Positions 43,447 to 51,340 of a stretch of 64,000 nt of DNA are shown here, one piece after another. The translations under genes were made by a program, and so were the position numbers. The notes beneath the pieces are model-generated. The model searched no databases. It saw only the letters and a list, made by a program, of their open reading frames with translations, and was not told the DNA's origin. Position 1 is the stretch's first letter. The number at the start of each line of letters is the position of its first letter. The DNA lies in contig NZ_CP120653.1 in NCBI RefSeq assembly GCF_030545015.1, positions 992,001 through 1,056,000 on the forward strand, read 5' to 3'. The stretch is from Myroides sp. JBRI-B21084. Its GTDB lineage: Bacteria; Bacteroidota; Bacteroidia; Flavobacteriales; Flavobacteriaceae.

Positions 43447-45855
43447 TTAAAAGAAGCCACCAGATTTTTGTACTTCATTTGTATCTCGGTATTTACGTTG
43501 TAAAGCCTTGTTTTTAGCACTTCCAAACATGTATTGAAATCCTACAAACAACGATTGACTCTCCCATCTAAACTGACCGTTTTGGCGGTAAGGTGCATCA
43601 CTTTCAAATTGCGCTTTCATAGTGTTAAATACATCGTTAAAACGTAAACTTATATTGGCTGTGTTTTCCCAAAAACTATAACGCACACCAGTGTCTACCT
43701 TGTACATTGCTTTCATAACTCCATTTACGCCCACAGCATCACCACGGTAAAAACCAAATAAAGTAGCACGTAATTGGTTTGTAATTTTAAAATTATTATT
43801 CATACGCGTGTTAAAAACATCATTGTTTACTTCGCGTAATTGCAATTCACCTTCGTTGGTATTTGTGTTTAATACGGTTACAATACCGCGTTGATTTCTA
43901 TAATAGTATTCAATACTAGGCTGTACGTCCCACCATTTTGTTAACTTATAATTTGCAGATAATTCTGCACCATAAGCTGTAGCTTCATCAAAATTTCCGT
44001 AGCTCATTACCATTCTTCTTTCGGCAATAGCGTCTGCAGATGAGGTGTCTAAATAAAAAGTACGTTCAATCGGGTCGTTTATCATTCTGTAATAAGTACC
44101 TAAAGTTGCGCTGCCTTTTACACCAAAAATTTTGGTATAGTTAAATTCAACCGAATTGGTAAATTGTGGTTGTAATTCAGGATTACCAATTTGTACCACA
44201 CGTGGCGTACTGTAATCTCGTACAGGTCTGGTTTGCCATGCGTTAGGGCGATCTACACGACGACTAGCACTTATTTGAAAAAAATCGGTTTGTGTAGGTG
44301 TGTAACTTAAAAATGCCGAAGGATAAACGGTTAAATAATCATCGTTAAAAGCAGCAGCTTCGTTTCCAATTACGTAATCGGCTTGTACATCGTATTTTTC
44401 AATTCGCGCGCCCAATTGGTAACCCCATTTACTGAATTTTGAACCAAATGTAGCATATGCCGATGCAATGTTCATATCGTAATTAAAATTGGTTTGGTTA
44501 CCAATAATATTTGTAGTTCGGTACGTGTTATCAATAGTGGTGCTACGGTATTCGGCACCTAATTCTAATTTAGTTGCGTCGTTAATAGGGTGCACATAAT
44601 CTAAATTTGCTTGTACTGCATTTACCGTATTGTTGCTGTTGTCATTGTAATTTGTTGGCGAATTACCCGCAATACCAAAATAACCACTTTGGTCGTCATT
44701 TGTTTTGTTGTAATTCACTTCAAAATCTAAGGTTTGACCAGGTTTTGCAAACAATTTTTTATAGGCAGCATTGTAAATTTGTGATTTATTTGCTCCGTTA
44801 TATTCATCGGTTTGTAAAAGTGATGGCGTATTAACGTAAGATAGTGTGTTTGCAACCGTACCTACACCATCGGCATATGTTTGGTTTGTGTAAACCGAAA
44901 AAGTATTTTTATCGTTTAAATAATAATCAAAACCAAGTTTAAAGGTATGCGATTTGTTATCGTTAACAATATCAAATAATTGCGTACTCATGTCATCTAA
45001 CTGCGTCATGATACCATCGTTCAAAGTTTTTTGGTCGGAAAAGTTATAGTTTCCAAAAAAATTAATTTTACCTTTTCGGTAGTTTAAATCTAATCCGTTG
45101 TTAAATTTTGGAACTTTGGCAAACGTAATATTTCCGTTGTAACTACCATTAAAACCGTCTTGCATGTTTTTCTTTAAAATAAAATTAATCATGCCCGACA
45201 TACCTTCAGGGTTGTATTTTGCCGATGGATTGGTAATTAATTCAATTTTGTCAATAGCATTAGAAGGTATTTGTTTTAAAACCGTTTTAGGATCTAATTG
45301 TGTTGGTTTACCATCAATTAAAACACGGACGTTTTCGTTGCCACGCATTGATAAATTTCCGTCTTGATCCACGTTTACCGATGGAATGTTGTTCATTATA
45401 TCAGAAGCAGTTGCGCCTGCAGTTGTTAAATCTTTCCCAACGCGAATCACTTTTCTATCAACCAATTGTTCCATGGTACTGCGTTCAGCATTAATAACCA
45501 CGGCATCTAAAACTTGTTCATCGGCTTCCAATAAAATGCTACCTAAATCTATCGTTTTTTGGTTTGATAAATTTATAGTGTTTTTATAAGTTTTAAATCC
45601 AATATATTCAACCGAAACTTCAACAGCAGTATTAGGTAAATTCGTAATTGTAAACGATCCGTCTTCTTCTGATAATCCACCCGAAACAATTTGCCCGTTG
45701 GCTGAAACTGCAACCGATGCAAAACCTACTTCGTTTTTTGATGTTTTTTCAATTACCTTACCTTTAATTATGCCATTGCCCGTGGCTGGCTGTTGCGCCC
45801 AAGCGCTTACTGTTGCGCTTAGTAATAATGCCAGTGTTAAGTACCTTTTTTTCAT
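43447..45855 (-). CDS. TonB-dependent-receptor-like outer-membrane protein (paralogue of 37825)
   Basis: An 802-residue protein with signal peptide 1-20 (SAWAQ), a CarboxypepD_reg domain (about 27-115), plug (about 120-230: GATASDIMNNIPSVNVD, SMRGNENVRVLIDGKP) and a large barrel ending in SLFVGFQYMFG plus a polar tail (KNKALQRKYRDTNEVQKSGGFF). Domain order and many blocks match the 37825 product, so the two are paralogues separated by 3 kb of unrelated genes. No SusD or other partner is adjacent; substrate unknown. Confidence 0.9.
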   Translation of the reverse strand: MKKRYLTLALLLSATVSAWAQQPATGNGIIKGKVIEKTSKNEVGFASVAVSANGQIVSGGLSEEDGSFTITNLPNTAVEVSVEYIGFKTYKNTINLSNQKTIDLGSILLEADEQVLDAVVINAERSTMEQLVDRKVIRVGKDLTTAGATASDIMNNIPSVNVDQDGNLSMRGNENVRVLIDGKPTQLDPKTVLKQIPSNAIDKIELITNPSAKYNPEGMSGMINFILKKNMQDGFNGSYNGNITFAKVPKFNNGLDLNYRKGKINFFGNYNFSDQKTLNDGIMTQLDDMSTQLFDIVNDNKSHTFKLGFDYYLNDKNTFSVYTNQTYADGVGTVANTLSYVNTPSLLQTDEYNGANKSQIYNAAYKKLFAKPGQTLDFEVNYNKTNDDQSGYFGIAGNSPTNYNDNSNNTVNAVQANLDYVHPINDATKLELGAEYRSTTIDNTYRTTNIIGNQTNFNYDMNIASAYATFGSKFSKWGYQLGARIEKYDVQADYVIGNEAAAFNDDYLTVYPSAFLSYTPTQTDFFQISASRRVDRPNAWQTRPVRDYSTPRVVQIGNPELQPQFTNSVEFNYTKIFGVKGSATLGTYYRMINDPIERTFYLDTSSADAIAERRMVMSYGNFDEATAYGAELSANYKLTKWWDVQPSIEYYYRNQRGIVTVLNTNTNEGELQLREVNNDVFNTRMNNNFKITNQLRATLFGFYRGDAVGVNGVMKAMYKVDTGVRYSFWENTANISLRFNDVFNTMKAQFESDAPYRQNGQFRWESQSLFVGFQYMFGSAKNKALQRKYRDTNEVQKSGGFF

Positions 45856-45992
45856 TTGTTTTTTTGTTATGCGTTGCTATATATTTTAAACAAACGCTTT
45901 GTTTTATGCAATTAGTAAGCGGGGTGTTCAATTTGTTACATAAAAATTAAAATACTTATACATTTATTAAGCCAACAAATTGTTTAAAATTT

Positions 45993-46000
45993 TATCTTTG
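45993..46000 (+). promoter_or_regulatory. -7 promoter element of argS
   Basis: TATCTTTG fits TAnnTTTG, 25 bases before the argS ATG. No TTG is found at the usual -33 distance. It lies in the 170-base gap shared with the divergent receptor gene, where I see no other clear signal. Confidence 0.5.
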
Positions 46001-46025
46001 CAACTTCATTTTTAAATTAAAAACA

Positions 46026-47813
46026 ATGTCTTTACAACAAATTTTAACGCCGTACATTCAGCAAGCAGTTCAACAATTATTCGGTTTAACAATCAATCGA
46101 GTGGAATTTCAGGCTACACGACGCGATTTTGAAGGAGACATTACTATGGTGGTATTTCCTTTGGTTAAGCAATTAAAAGGCAATCCTGTTGAAATTGGAA
46201 ATAAAATTGGCGAGTATCTTGTTGAAAATGTTGATTTAGTATCAAAATTTAACGTAGTACAAGGCTTTTTAAATATTGTAATTGCAAATGGATATTACAC
46301 CCATTTTTTTAATTCAATATACAATAATACTACTTTTGGGTACCAACCTATTAACACAAATGCCAAAGCGGTTATGGTAGAATATGCATCGCCAAACACC
46401 AATAAACCTTTGCATTTAGGACACGTACGTAACGTTCTTTTAGGCTATTCGGTAGCTCAAATTTTAAAAGCTTCAGGCAAAAAAGTATATAAAACCCAAG
46501 TTATTAACGACCGCGGTATACATATTTGTAAATCAATGTTGGCTTGGGAAAAGTTTGGAAACAACCAAACGCCAGAATCAACAGGTTTAAAAGGCGATAA
46601 ATTAGTTGGTAATTATTATGTGGAATTTGATAAAGCTTACAAAACAGAAATTAACCAATTAATTGAAAAAGGTTTAACCGAAGATGAAGCTAAAAAACAA
46701 GCTCCGTTAATGCTTGAAGCTCAAGAAATGCTTCGTAAATGGGAAGCAGGCGATGAGCAAGTTGTAAATCTTTGGAAAAAAATGAACCAATGGGTTTATG
46801 ATGGTTTCGAAGCCACGTATAAAAGCATCGGCGTAGATTTCGATTGTAATTATTACGAAAGCAATACCTATTTGTTAGGAAAAGATGTGGTTGAGGAAGG
46901 TTTAGCTAAAGGAATTTTTTATAAAAAAGAAGATCATTCGGTTTGGATTGATTTAACTGCCGATGGTTTAGATGAAAAATTGGTGTTGCGTTCCGATGGT
47001 ACTTCGGTTTATATGACTCAAGATATTGGTACAGCTATTCAACGTGTAAAAGATTTTCCTGATGTCGGTGGAATGGTGTACACCGTTGGTAACGAGCAAG
47101 ATTACCACTTTAAAGTATTGTTCTTAATTCTAAAAAAATTAGGTTACGATTGGGCAGAACATTTGTATCATTTATCTTACGGAATGGTTGATTTACCATC
47201 GGGAAAAATGAAATCGCGCGAAGGAACTGTTGTAGATGCCGATGATTTAATGAATGATATGACCGTTACTGCCAAAGAAATTTCGGAAGAATTAGGTAAG
47301 TTAGATGGCTTATCTACCCAAGAAAAAGATAGTTTATACCAAATCATAGGTTTAGGTGCCTTGAAATATTATATTTTAAAGGTAGATCCTAAAAAACGTA
47401 TTTTGTTCGATCCTAAAGAATCGGTAGATTTTGCAGGAAACACAGGTCCGTTTATTCAATATACCTATGCACGTATTCAATCAATTTTACGCAAAGCCGA
47501 TTTTGATTTTTCTAATGTCATTTCGAGCGAAGTCGAGAAATCTCTTCACGAAAAAGAAAAAGAGTTGATTAAAATATTAGAGCAATTCCCTGATGTTATT
47601 CAGCAAGCAGCCAAAACATACAGTCCGGCGTTAATTGCTAATTACACCTACGATTTGGTTAAAGAATACAACTCGTTTTACCAATCGGTATCTATTTTAG
47701 GAGAAGAAAATACCTATAAAAAAGTATTCCGTGTACAATTATCAAACAAAGTAGCACAAACTATTAAAAATGCCTTTGCTTTGTTAGGAATTGATGTTCC
47801 AAATAGAATGTAA
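46026..47813 (+). CDS. argS: Arginyl-tRNA synthetase (with in-frame repeat-derived peptide)
   Basis: A 595-residue class I synthetase that charges tRNA-Arg. N-terminal Add-1 domain (1-110), catalytic domain with the HIGH-type motif KPLHLGHVRN (about residue 130) and a KMSKS-type motif SGKMKSREGT, then the DALR anticodon-binding domain (about 480-595, ending with NAFALLGIDVPNRM). Residues 498-506 (VISSEVEKS) are encoded by a palindromic 28-bp sequence (47516-47543) that I recall as a widely dispersed flavobacterial repeat. It is in frame and lies at the junction to the anticodon-binding domain, so the protein should remain functional. Transcribed alone; terminator directly behind. Confidence 0.97.
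   Translation: MSLQQILTPYIQQAVQQLFGLTINRVEFQATRRDFEGDITMVVFPLVKQLKGNPVEIGNKIGEYLVENVDLVSKFNVVQGFLNIVIANGYYTHFFNSIYNNTTFGYQPINTNAKAVMVEYASPNTNKPLHLGHVRNVLLGYSVAQILKASGKKVYKTQVINDRGIHICKSMLAWEKFGNNQTPESTGLKGDKLVGNYYVEFDKAYKTEINQLIEKGLTEDEAKKQAPLMLEAQEMLRKWEAGDEQVVNLWKKMNQWVYDGFEATYKSIGVDFDCNYYESNTYLLGKDVVEEGLAKGIFYKKEDHSVWIDLTADGLDEKLVLRSDGTSVYMTQDIGTAIQRVKDFPDVGGMVYTVGNEQDYHFKVLFLILKKLGYDWAEHLYHLSYGMVDLPSGKMKSREGTVVDADDLMNDMTVTAKEISEELGKLDGLSTQEKDSLYQIIGLGALKYYILKVDPKKRILFDPKESVDFAGNTGPFIQYTYARIQSILRKADFDFSNVISSEVEKSLHEKEKELIKILEQFPDVIQQAAKTYSPALIANYTYDLVKEYNSFYQSVSILGEENTYKKVFRVQLSNKVAQTIKNAFALLGIDVPNRM
47516..47543. repeat. Dispersed flavobacterial palindromic repeat inserted in argS
   Basis: The 28-bp stretch has the core TTTCGAGCGAAGTCGAGAAA (47521-47540), with ATTTC at one end facing GAAAT at the other and two TCGA tetramers. 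From general knowledge of flavobacterial genomes this is a frequently occurring intergenic repeat that translates as (V)ISSEVEKS. I saw only this copy in the window. Here it is read through in the argS frame. Confidence 0.75.
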
Positions 47814-47819
47814 AATATG

Positions 47820-47847
47820 AAAACGCCTCTTGTAAAAGGGGCGTTTT
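47820..47847. terminator. Terminator after argS, shared with the 47851 gene
   Basis: A 12-bp stem (47820-47831 with 47836-47847) including one G-T pair, 4-nt loop and T6 run. Lies between argS and the convergent hypothetical gene. Confidence 0.85.
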
Positions 47848-47850
47848 TTG

Positions 47851-48408
47851 TTAGTTTTTGTTTTTTTTAAATCTCTGTAAATCATTCCAGTGCTTTGGAT
47901 CAACTTGTTTCCAATATAATTCATAAAAATCTACTTTTTTAGGATTTTCTTGAATTATGAATTGCCCGAAAAGAGTAACTAATTTATCACGATAAGTTGA
48001 ACTTTCGGCAAGTAAGTCATTGTTTTCTTTGTCAAAAATTAAAATTGAAGCGTAGATAGCTTCTGGTGATTCTAAACCATTAGTTGCAATTGTAAATTTT
48101 GTAGAGTCTTTTGGAAACAATTGTATGTTTTCCCAAACTAAAATCGGATGTGTTTCATTATTAACATAAATTTCTTTATGCCATTTTCCAAATTTATCAA
48201 ACATTATTTTTTTTGTATACATAGCAGTATATACACAATCATATTTTACTTCATTTAGTTTTATAGTATCTTTATTAACAACTGAAATAAATTTGTCATA
48301 TATAATGTTACTAAAACTGTTTTTAAGAAATTTTTTACATCTACTTTCTTGTGAATAGTTTGTATAGGATAGCAGAGATATAATTAATAAGTAAATTGAA
48401 TTTTTCAT
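47851..48408 (-). CDS. Exported hypothetical protein
   Basis: A 185-residue protein from the ATG at 48408, which starts a normal signal peptide (MKNSIYLLIISLLSYTNYSQ); an upstream start would add 24 residues before it. The mature part contains VVNKDTIKLNEVKYDCVYTAMYTKK, FDKFGKWHKEIYVNNE, and TIATNGLESPEAIYASILIFDKEN. No family is recognised. Probably secreted or periplasmic. Its promoter has to lie in the 143-base divergent gap that holds a perfect 12-bp inverted repeat. Confidence 0.7.
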   Translation of the reverse strand: MKNSIYLLIISLLSYTNYSQESRCKKFLKNSFSNIIYDKFISVVNKDTIKLNEVKYDCVYTAMYTKKIMFDKFGKWHKEIYVNNETHPILVWENIQLFPKDSTKFTIATNGLESPEAIYASILIFDKENNDLLAESSTYRDKLVTLFGQFIIQENPKKVDFYELYWKQVDPKHWNDLQRFKKNKN

Positions 48409-48500
48409 CTTAAGTAGTTTTACGAAAAATACTACATATTTGTTTGTTTTAAAAATGTTTTTATTCGAGCTGATATACACAACTTTTTCAAAATTTTAAA

Positions 48501-48530
48501 TTTTTGCAAAGTTTTTTTACTTTGCAAAAA
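48501..48530. repeat. Perfect inverted repeat in a divergent intergenic region
   Basis: The 12-bp arms (48501-48512 and 48519-48530) are separated by six T. It lies 93 bases upstream of the minus-strand gene and 22 bases before the plus-strand small membrane protein gene. There is no T-run at the 3' side on either strand, so it does not look like a terminator; an operator or mRNA leader structure is more likely. Confidence 0.6.
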
Positions 48531-48551
48531 AACTTCAAACTTTAATGACTC

Positions 48552-48800
48552 ATGCAATTAACCAAAAACAATAAAATAATTTTAAGCATTCACGCAATAA
48601 ACCTTTTGTGCATTATTTTAGCATTTACTAACAGTAAGTTTTTACCTTATATGCCTAGTTTTTACACTTTTATTTTTGTTTATTTAATAGGCGATTATTT
48701 TAAAGCAAGAAATAGAAAATACTTTTTTAGAAATGCTTTAATGTACAGTTTAGTAAGCCTAATTAGCGCTTTAATTATAATTGTTATTAAATACAGCTAA
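48552..48800 (+). CDS. Small membrane protein, hypothetical
   Basis: An 82-residue protein with three hydrophobic segments (about 10-25, 35-50, 62-80) and a basic middle loop (FKARNRKYFFRN). I know no family. Its ATG at 48552 is 22 bases after a perfect inverted repeat. It lies 142 bases upstream of ffh in the same direction; ffh has its own promoter. Real expression is plausible but unproven. Confidence 0.55.
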   Translation: MQLTKNNKIILSIHAINLLCIILAFTNSKFLPYMPSFYTFIFVYLIGDYFKARNRKYFFRNALMYSLVSLISALIIIVIKYS

Positions 48801-48886
48801 AAAATACAATTTTAAAAATGCTGCATTTTTGTAGCAGTTTTTTTTATCTAAAAAATAATTATACGACTTAAAGTTGAAATTAAATT

Positions 48887-48918
48887 TTTGATACATCTTT
48901 TACTTTATTGTATATTTG
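48887..48918 (+). promoter_or_regulatory. Promoter of ffh
   Basis: TTTG (48887-48890), 20-base spacer, TATATTTG (48911-48918): both Bacteroidota promoter elements at standard spacing, 24 bases before the ATG at 48943. Confidence 0.8.
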
Positions 48919-48942
48919 CACTTTAGTTATAATACAACAACT

Positions 48943-50286
48943 ATGTTTGATAATTTAAGCGATAAATTAGATAAAGCCTTTCATATATTAAAAGGTCATG
49001 GCAAAATTACCGAAGTTAACGTTGCCGAAACCTTAAAAGAAGTACGCCGTGCGTTGCTTGATGCCGACGTAAACTTTAAAATTGCTAAAGATTTTACTGC
49101 ACGTGTTAAAGAAAAAGCCATTGGGCAAGACGTTTTAACAACGTTGCAACCTGGGCAGTTAATGGTTAAAATCGTTAAAGACGAATTAATAGAATTAATG
49201 GGTGGTGATGCTGTCGGGGTTAACCTTTCGGGTACGCCAAGCGTTATATTGATGTCGGGTTTACAAGGTTCTGGTAAAACTACTTTTTCGGGTAAATTAG
49301 CAAACTTCTTAAAAACCAAAAAAAATAAAAAACCTTTATTGGTTGCCTGTGATATTTACCGTCCTGCGGCAATCAATCAGTTGCATGTGGTGGGCGATCA
49401 AATTGGTGTTGAGGTTTATTCTGAACCAGAAAATAAAAACGCCGTTTCAATTGCAACTAATGCTATTGAACACGCAAAGCAAAACGGTTTTAACGTAGTT
49501 ATTGTTGATACCGCTGGTCGTTTAGCAATTGATGAAGAAATGATGAACGAAATTGCAAACGTTCATGCAGCTATTAAACCACACGAAACTTTGTTTGTTG
49601 TAGATTCTATGACTGGTCAAGATGCTGTAAATACTGCCAAAGCGTTTAACGATCGTTTAAATTTTGATGGGGTGGTACTTACAAAATTAGATGGTGATAC
49701 ACGCGGTGGTGCTGCAATATCTATTAAATCAATTGTAAATAAACCCATTAAATTTATTGGTACGGGCGAAAAAATGGATGCGATAGATGTGTTCTATCCC
49801 GATCGTATGGCCGACCGTATTTTGGGTATGGGCGATGTAATTTCGTTAGTAGAGCGCGCTCAGGCTCAGTACGACGAAGAAGAAGCTAGAAAAATTCAAA
49901 AGAAAATCGCTAAAAACGAATTTGGTTTTGATGACTTCTTAAGTCAAATTCAACAAGTAAAAAAAATGGGGTCAATGAAAGACCTTATGGGAATGATTCC
50001 TGGCGTTGGTAAAGCGTTAAAAGATGTTGAAATTGAAGATGATGCTTTTAAACACATCGAAGCCATTATTCATTCAATGACACCGGTTGAACGCAAAAAA
50101 CCTTCGTTGTTAGATGCAAAACGTAAACAACGAATTGCAAAAGGTTCAGGAACCGATATTCAACAAGTAAATCAATTACTTAAACAGTTCGATCAAATGA
50201 GTAAAATGATGAAGATGATGCAAGGTGCACAAGGTAAAAACCTAATGCGCATGATGGGACAAATGAAAGGTATGGGATTACAATAA
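48943..50286 (+). CDS. ffh: Signal recognition particle protein Ffh
   Basis: A 447-residue SRP GTPase from the ATG at 48943 (MFDNLSDKLDKAFHILKGHG). An upstream alternative start would fall into the promoter -7 element and is rejected. N domain (1-90), GTPase with GLQGSGKTTFSGKLA (G1), VACDIYRPAA, VDTAGRL (G3), TKLDGDTRGGAA (G4) and the M domain (about 320-447), ending with the Met-rich helices MSKMMKMMQG and NLMRMMGQMKGMG that bind signal peptides and 4.5S RNA. It targets membrane proteins to FtsY/SecYEG. Monocistronic. Confidence 0.97.
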   Translation: MFDNLSDKLDKAFHILKGHGKITEVNVAETLKEVRRALLDADVNFKIAKDFTARVKEKAIGQDVLTTLQPGQLMVKIVKDELIELMGGDAVGVNLSGTPSVILMSGLQGSGKTTFSGKLANFLKTKKNKKPLLVACDIYRPAAINQLHVVGDQIGVEVYSEPENKNAVSIATNAIEHAKQNGFNVVIVDTAGRLAIDEEMMNEIANVHAAIKPHETLFVVDSMTGQDAVNTAKAFNDRLNFDGVVLTKLDGDTRGGAAISIKSIVNKPIKFIGTGEKMDAIDVFYPDRMADRILGMGDVISLVERAQAQYDEEEARKIQKKIAKNEFGFDDFLSQIQQVKKMGSMKDLMGMIPGVGKALKDVEIEDDAFKHIEAIIHSMTPVERKKPSLLDAKRKQRIAKGSGTDIQQVNQLLKQFDQMSKMMKMMQGAQGKNLMRMMGQMKGMGLQ

Positions 50287-50320
50287 AAATCATTTTGTAA
50301 ATAAAAAAGCCTAATTAAAC

Positions 50321-50349
50321 AACCTGCAAGGTTTTAAATCTTGTAGGTT
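50321..50349. repeat. Inverted repeat resembling a dispersed flavobacterial hairpin element
   Basis: Arms AACCTGCAAG (50321-50330) and CTTGTAGGTT (50340-50349), 10 bp with one G-T pair and a 9-base loop. It lies between ffh and folD. Similar AACCTGCAAGG...CCTTG(C/T)AGGTT hairpins occur repeatedly between genes in flavobacteria as I recall. It may act as ffh terminator, although its T-run is weak. Confidence 0.6.
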
Positions 50350-50392
50350 TTCAATTTCATAAAAAAACAAAACAACTAAACACAACAACACA

Positions 50393-51280
50393 ATGCAATT
50401 ATTAGACGGTAAAAAAGTATCCGAAGAAATTAAAAACGAAATTGCAGCCGAAGTGGCCTTAATGAAACAGCGTGGCGAAAAAGTACCCCATTTAGCAGCT
50501 GTTTTAGTTGGTAGCAACGGTGCTAGTTTAACGTATGTAGGCAGTAAAGTTAAAACCTGTGAAAAAATTGGTTTTGATTCTACTTTAGTTTCGTTGCCCG
50601 AAGAAACTACTGAAGAAGAACTTTTAGCAAAAATTAATGAATTGAACAATAATGATGCTATTGATGGGTTTATTGTTCAATTACCCTTGCCTAAACATAT
50701 TGATGAGCAAAAGGTATTAAATGCTGTTGATCCTGATAAAGATGTAGATGGTTTTCACCCTGAAAACTTTGGTCGTATGGCGCTAGAATTAGAATCATTT
50801 ATTCCAGCAACTCCTTTTGGAATTTTACAGTTATTAGAGCGTAATAGAATTGAAACCAAAGGTAAAAATGTAGTAGTTATTGGTAGATCTAATATTGTTG
50901 GTAAGCCTATGAGTTTATTAATGAGCCGTAAAGCGTATCCGGGAAATGCAACGGTAACATTAACACACTCTGCTACACAAAACATCGAGGAAATTACTCG
51001 CGAAGCCGATATTGTTATTACTGCTTTAGGGGTGCCAGAATTTTTAAAAGCAAATATGATTAAAGCTGGTGCTGTAATTGTTGACGTTGGTATTACACGC
51101 GTTGCCGATGAAACAAATGCGAAAGGGTATGTTATTAAAGGCGATGTAGCTTTTGATGAGGTGGCCGAAAAAGCATCATGGATAACACCTGTTCCTGGAG
51201 GAGTAGGACCTATGACGATTGCCATGTTAATGAAAAATACTTTAATTGCCAGAGAGCGCAGAGCTAAAAAAAATAAATAA
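50393..51280 (+). CDS. folD: Bifunctional methylenetetrahydrofolate dehydrogenase / cyclohydrolase
   Basis: A 295-residue FolD that interconverts 5,10-methylene-THF, 5,10-methenyl-THF and 10-formyl-THF. The signature Y-x-x-x-K appears in [16 protein letters not shown] with the catalytic Lys; the other marker motifs are [34 protein letters not shown] (NADP loop) and [21 protein letters not shown]. Length and motifs are standard. It supplies one-carbon units for the purine and thymidylate enzymes encoded elsewhere in the window (PurH, ThyA). Confidence 0.97.
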   Translation: MQLLDGKKVSEEIKNEIAAEVALMKQRGEKVPHLAAVLVGSNGASLTYVGSKVKTCEKIGFDSTLVSLPEETTEEELLAKINELNNNDAIDGFIVQLPLPKHIDEQKVLNAVDPDKDVDGFHPENFGRMALELESFIPATPFGILQLLERNRIETKGKNVVVIGRSNIVGKPMSLLMSRKAYPGNATVTLTHSATQNIEEITREADIVITALGVPEFLKANMIKAGAVIVDVGITRVADETNAKGYVIKGDVAFDEVAEKASWITPVPGGVGPMTIAMLMKNTLIARERRAKKNK

Positions 51281-51290
51281 TTTATAGTTT

Positions 51291-51315
51291 AAACCATTTC
51301 ATTTAGAAATGGTTT
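51291..51315 (+). terminator. Terminator after folD
   Basis: A 10-bp stem (51291-51300 with 51306-51315), 5-nt loop and a T-run; 10 bases after the folD stop codon. Confidence 0.85.
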
Positions 51316-51340
51316 TTTTACATAATTTAATTGCAGTAAT

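Noticed and set aside
48916..48942. Upstream start for ffh
   Set aside because: The codon lies within the -7 promoter element; MFDNLSDKL at 48943 is the usual Ffh start.
50755..51225. 156-residue frame opposite folD
   Set aside because: The plus strand encodes full-length FolD with all motifs; the antisense frame has no recognisable features.
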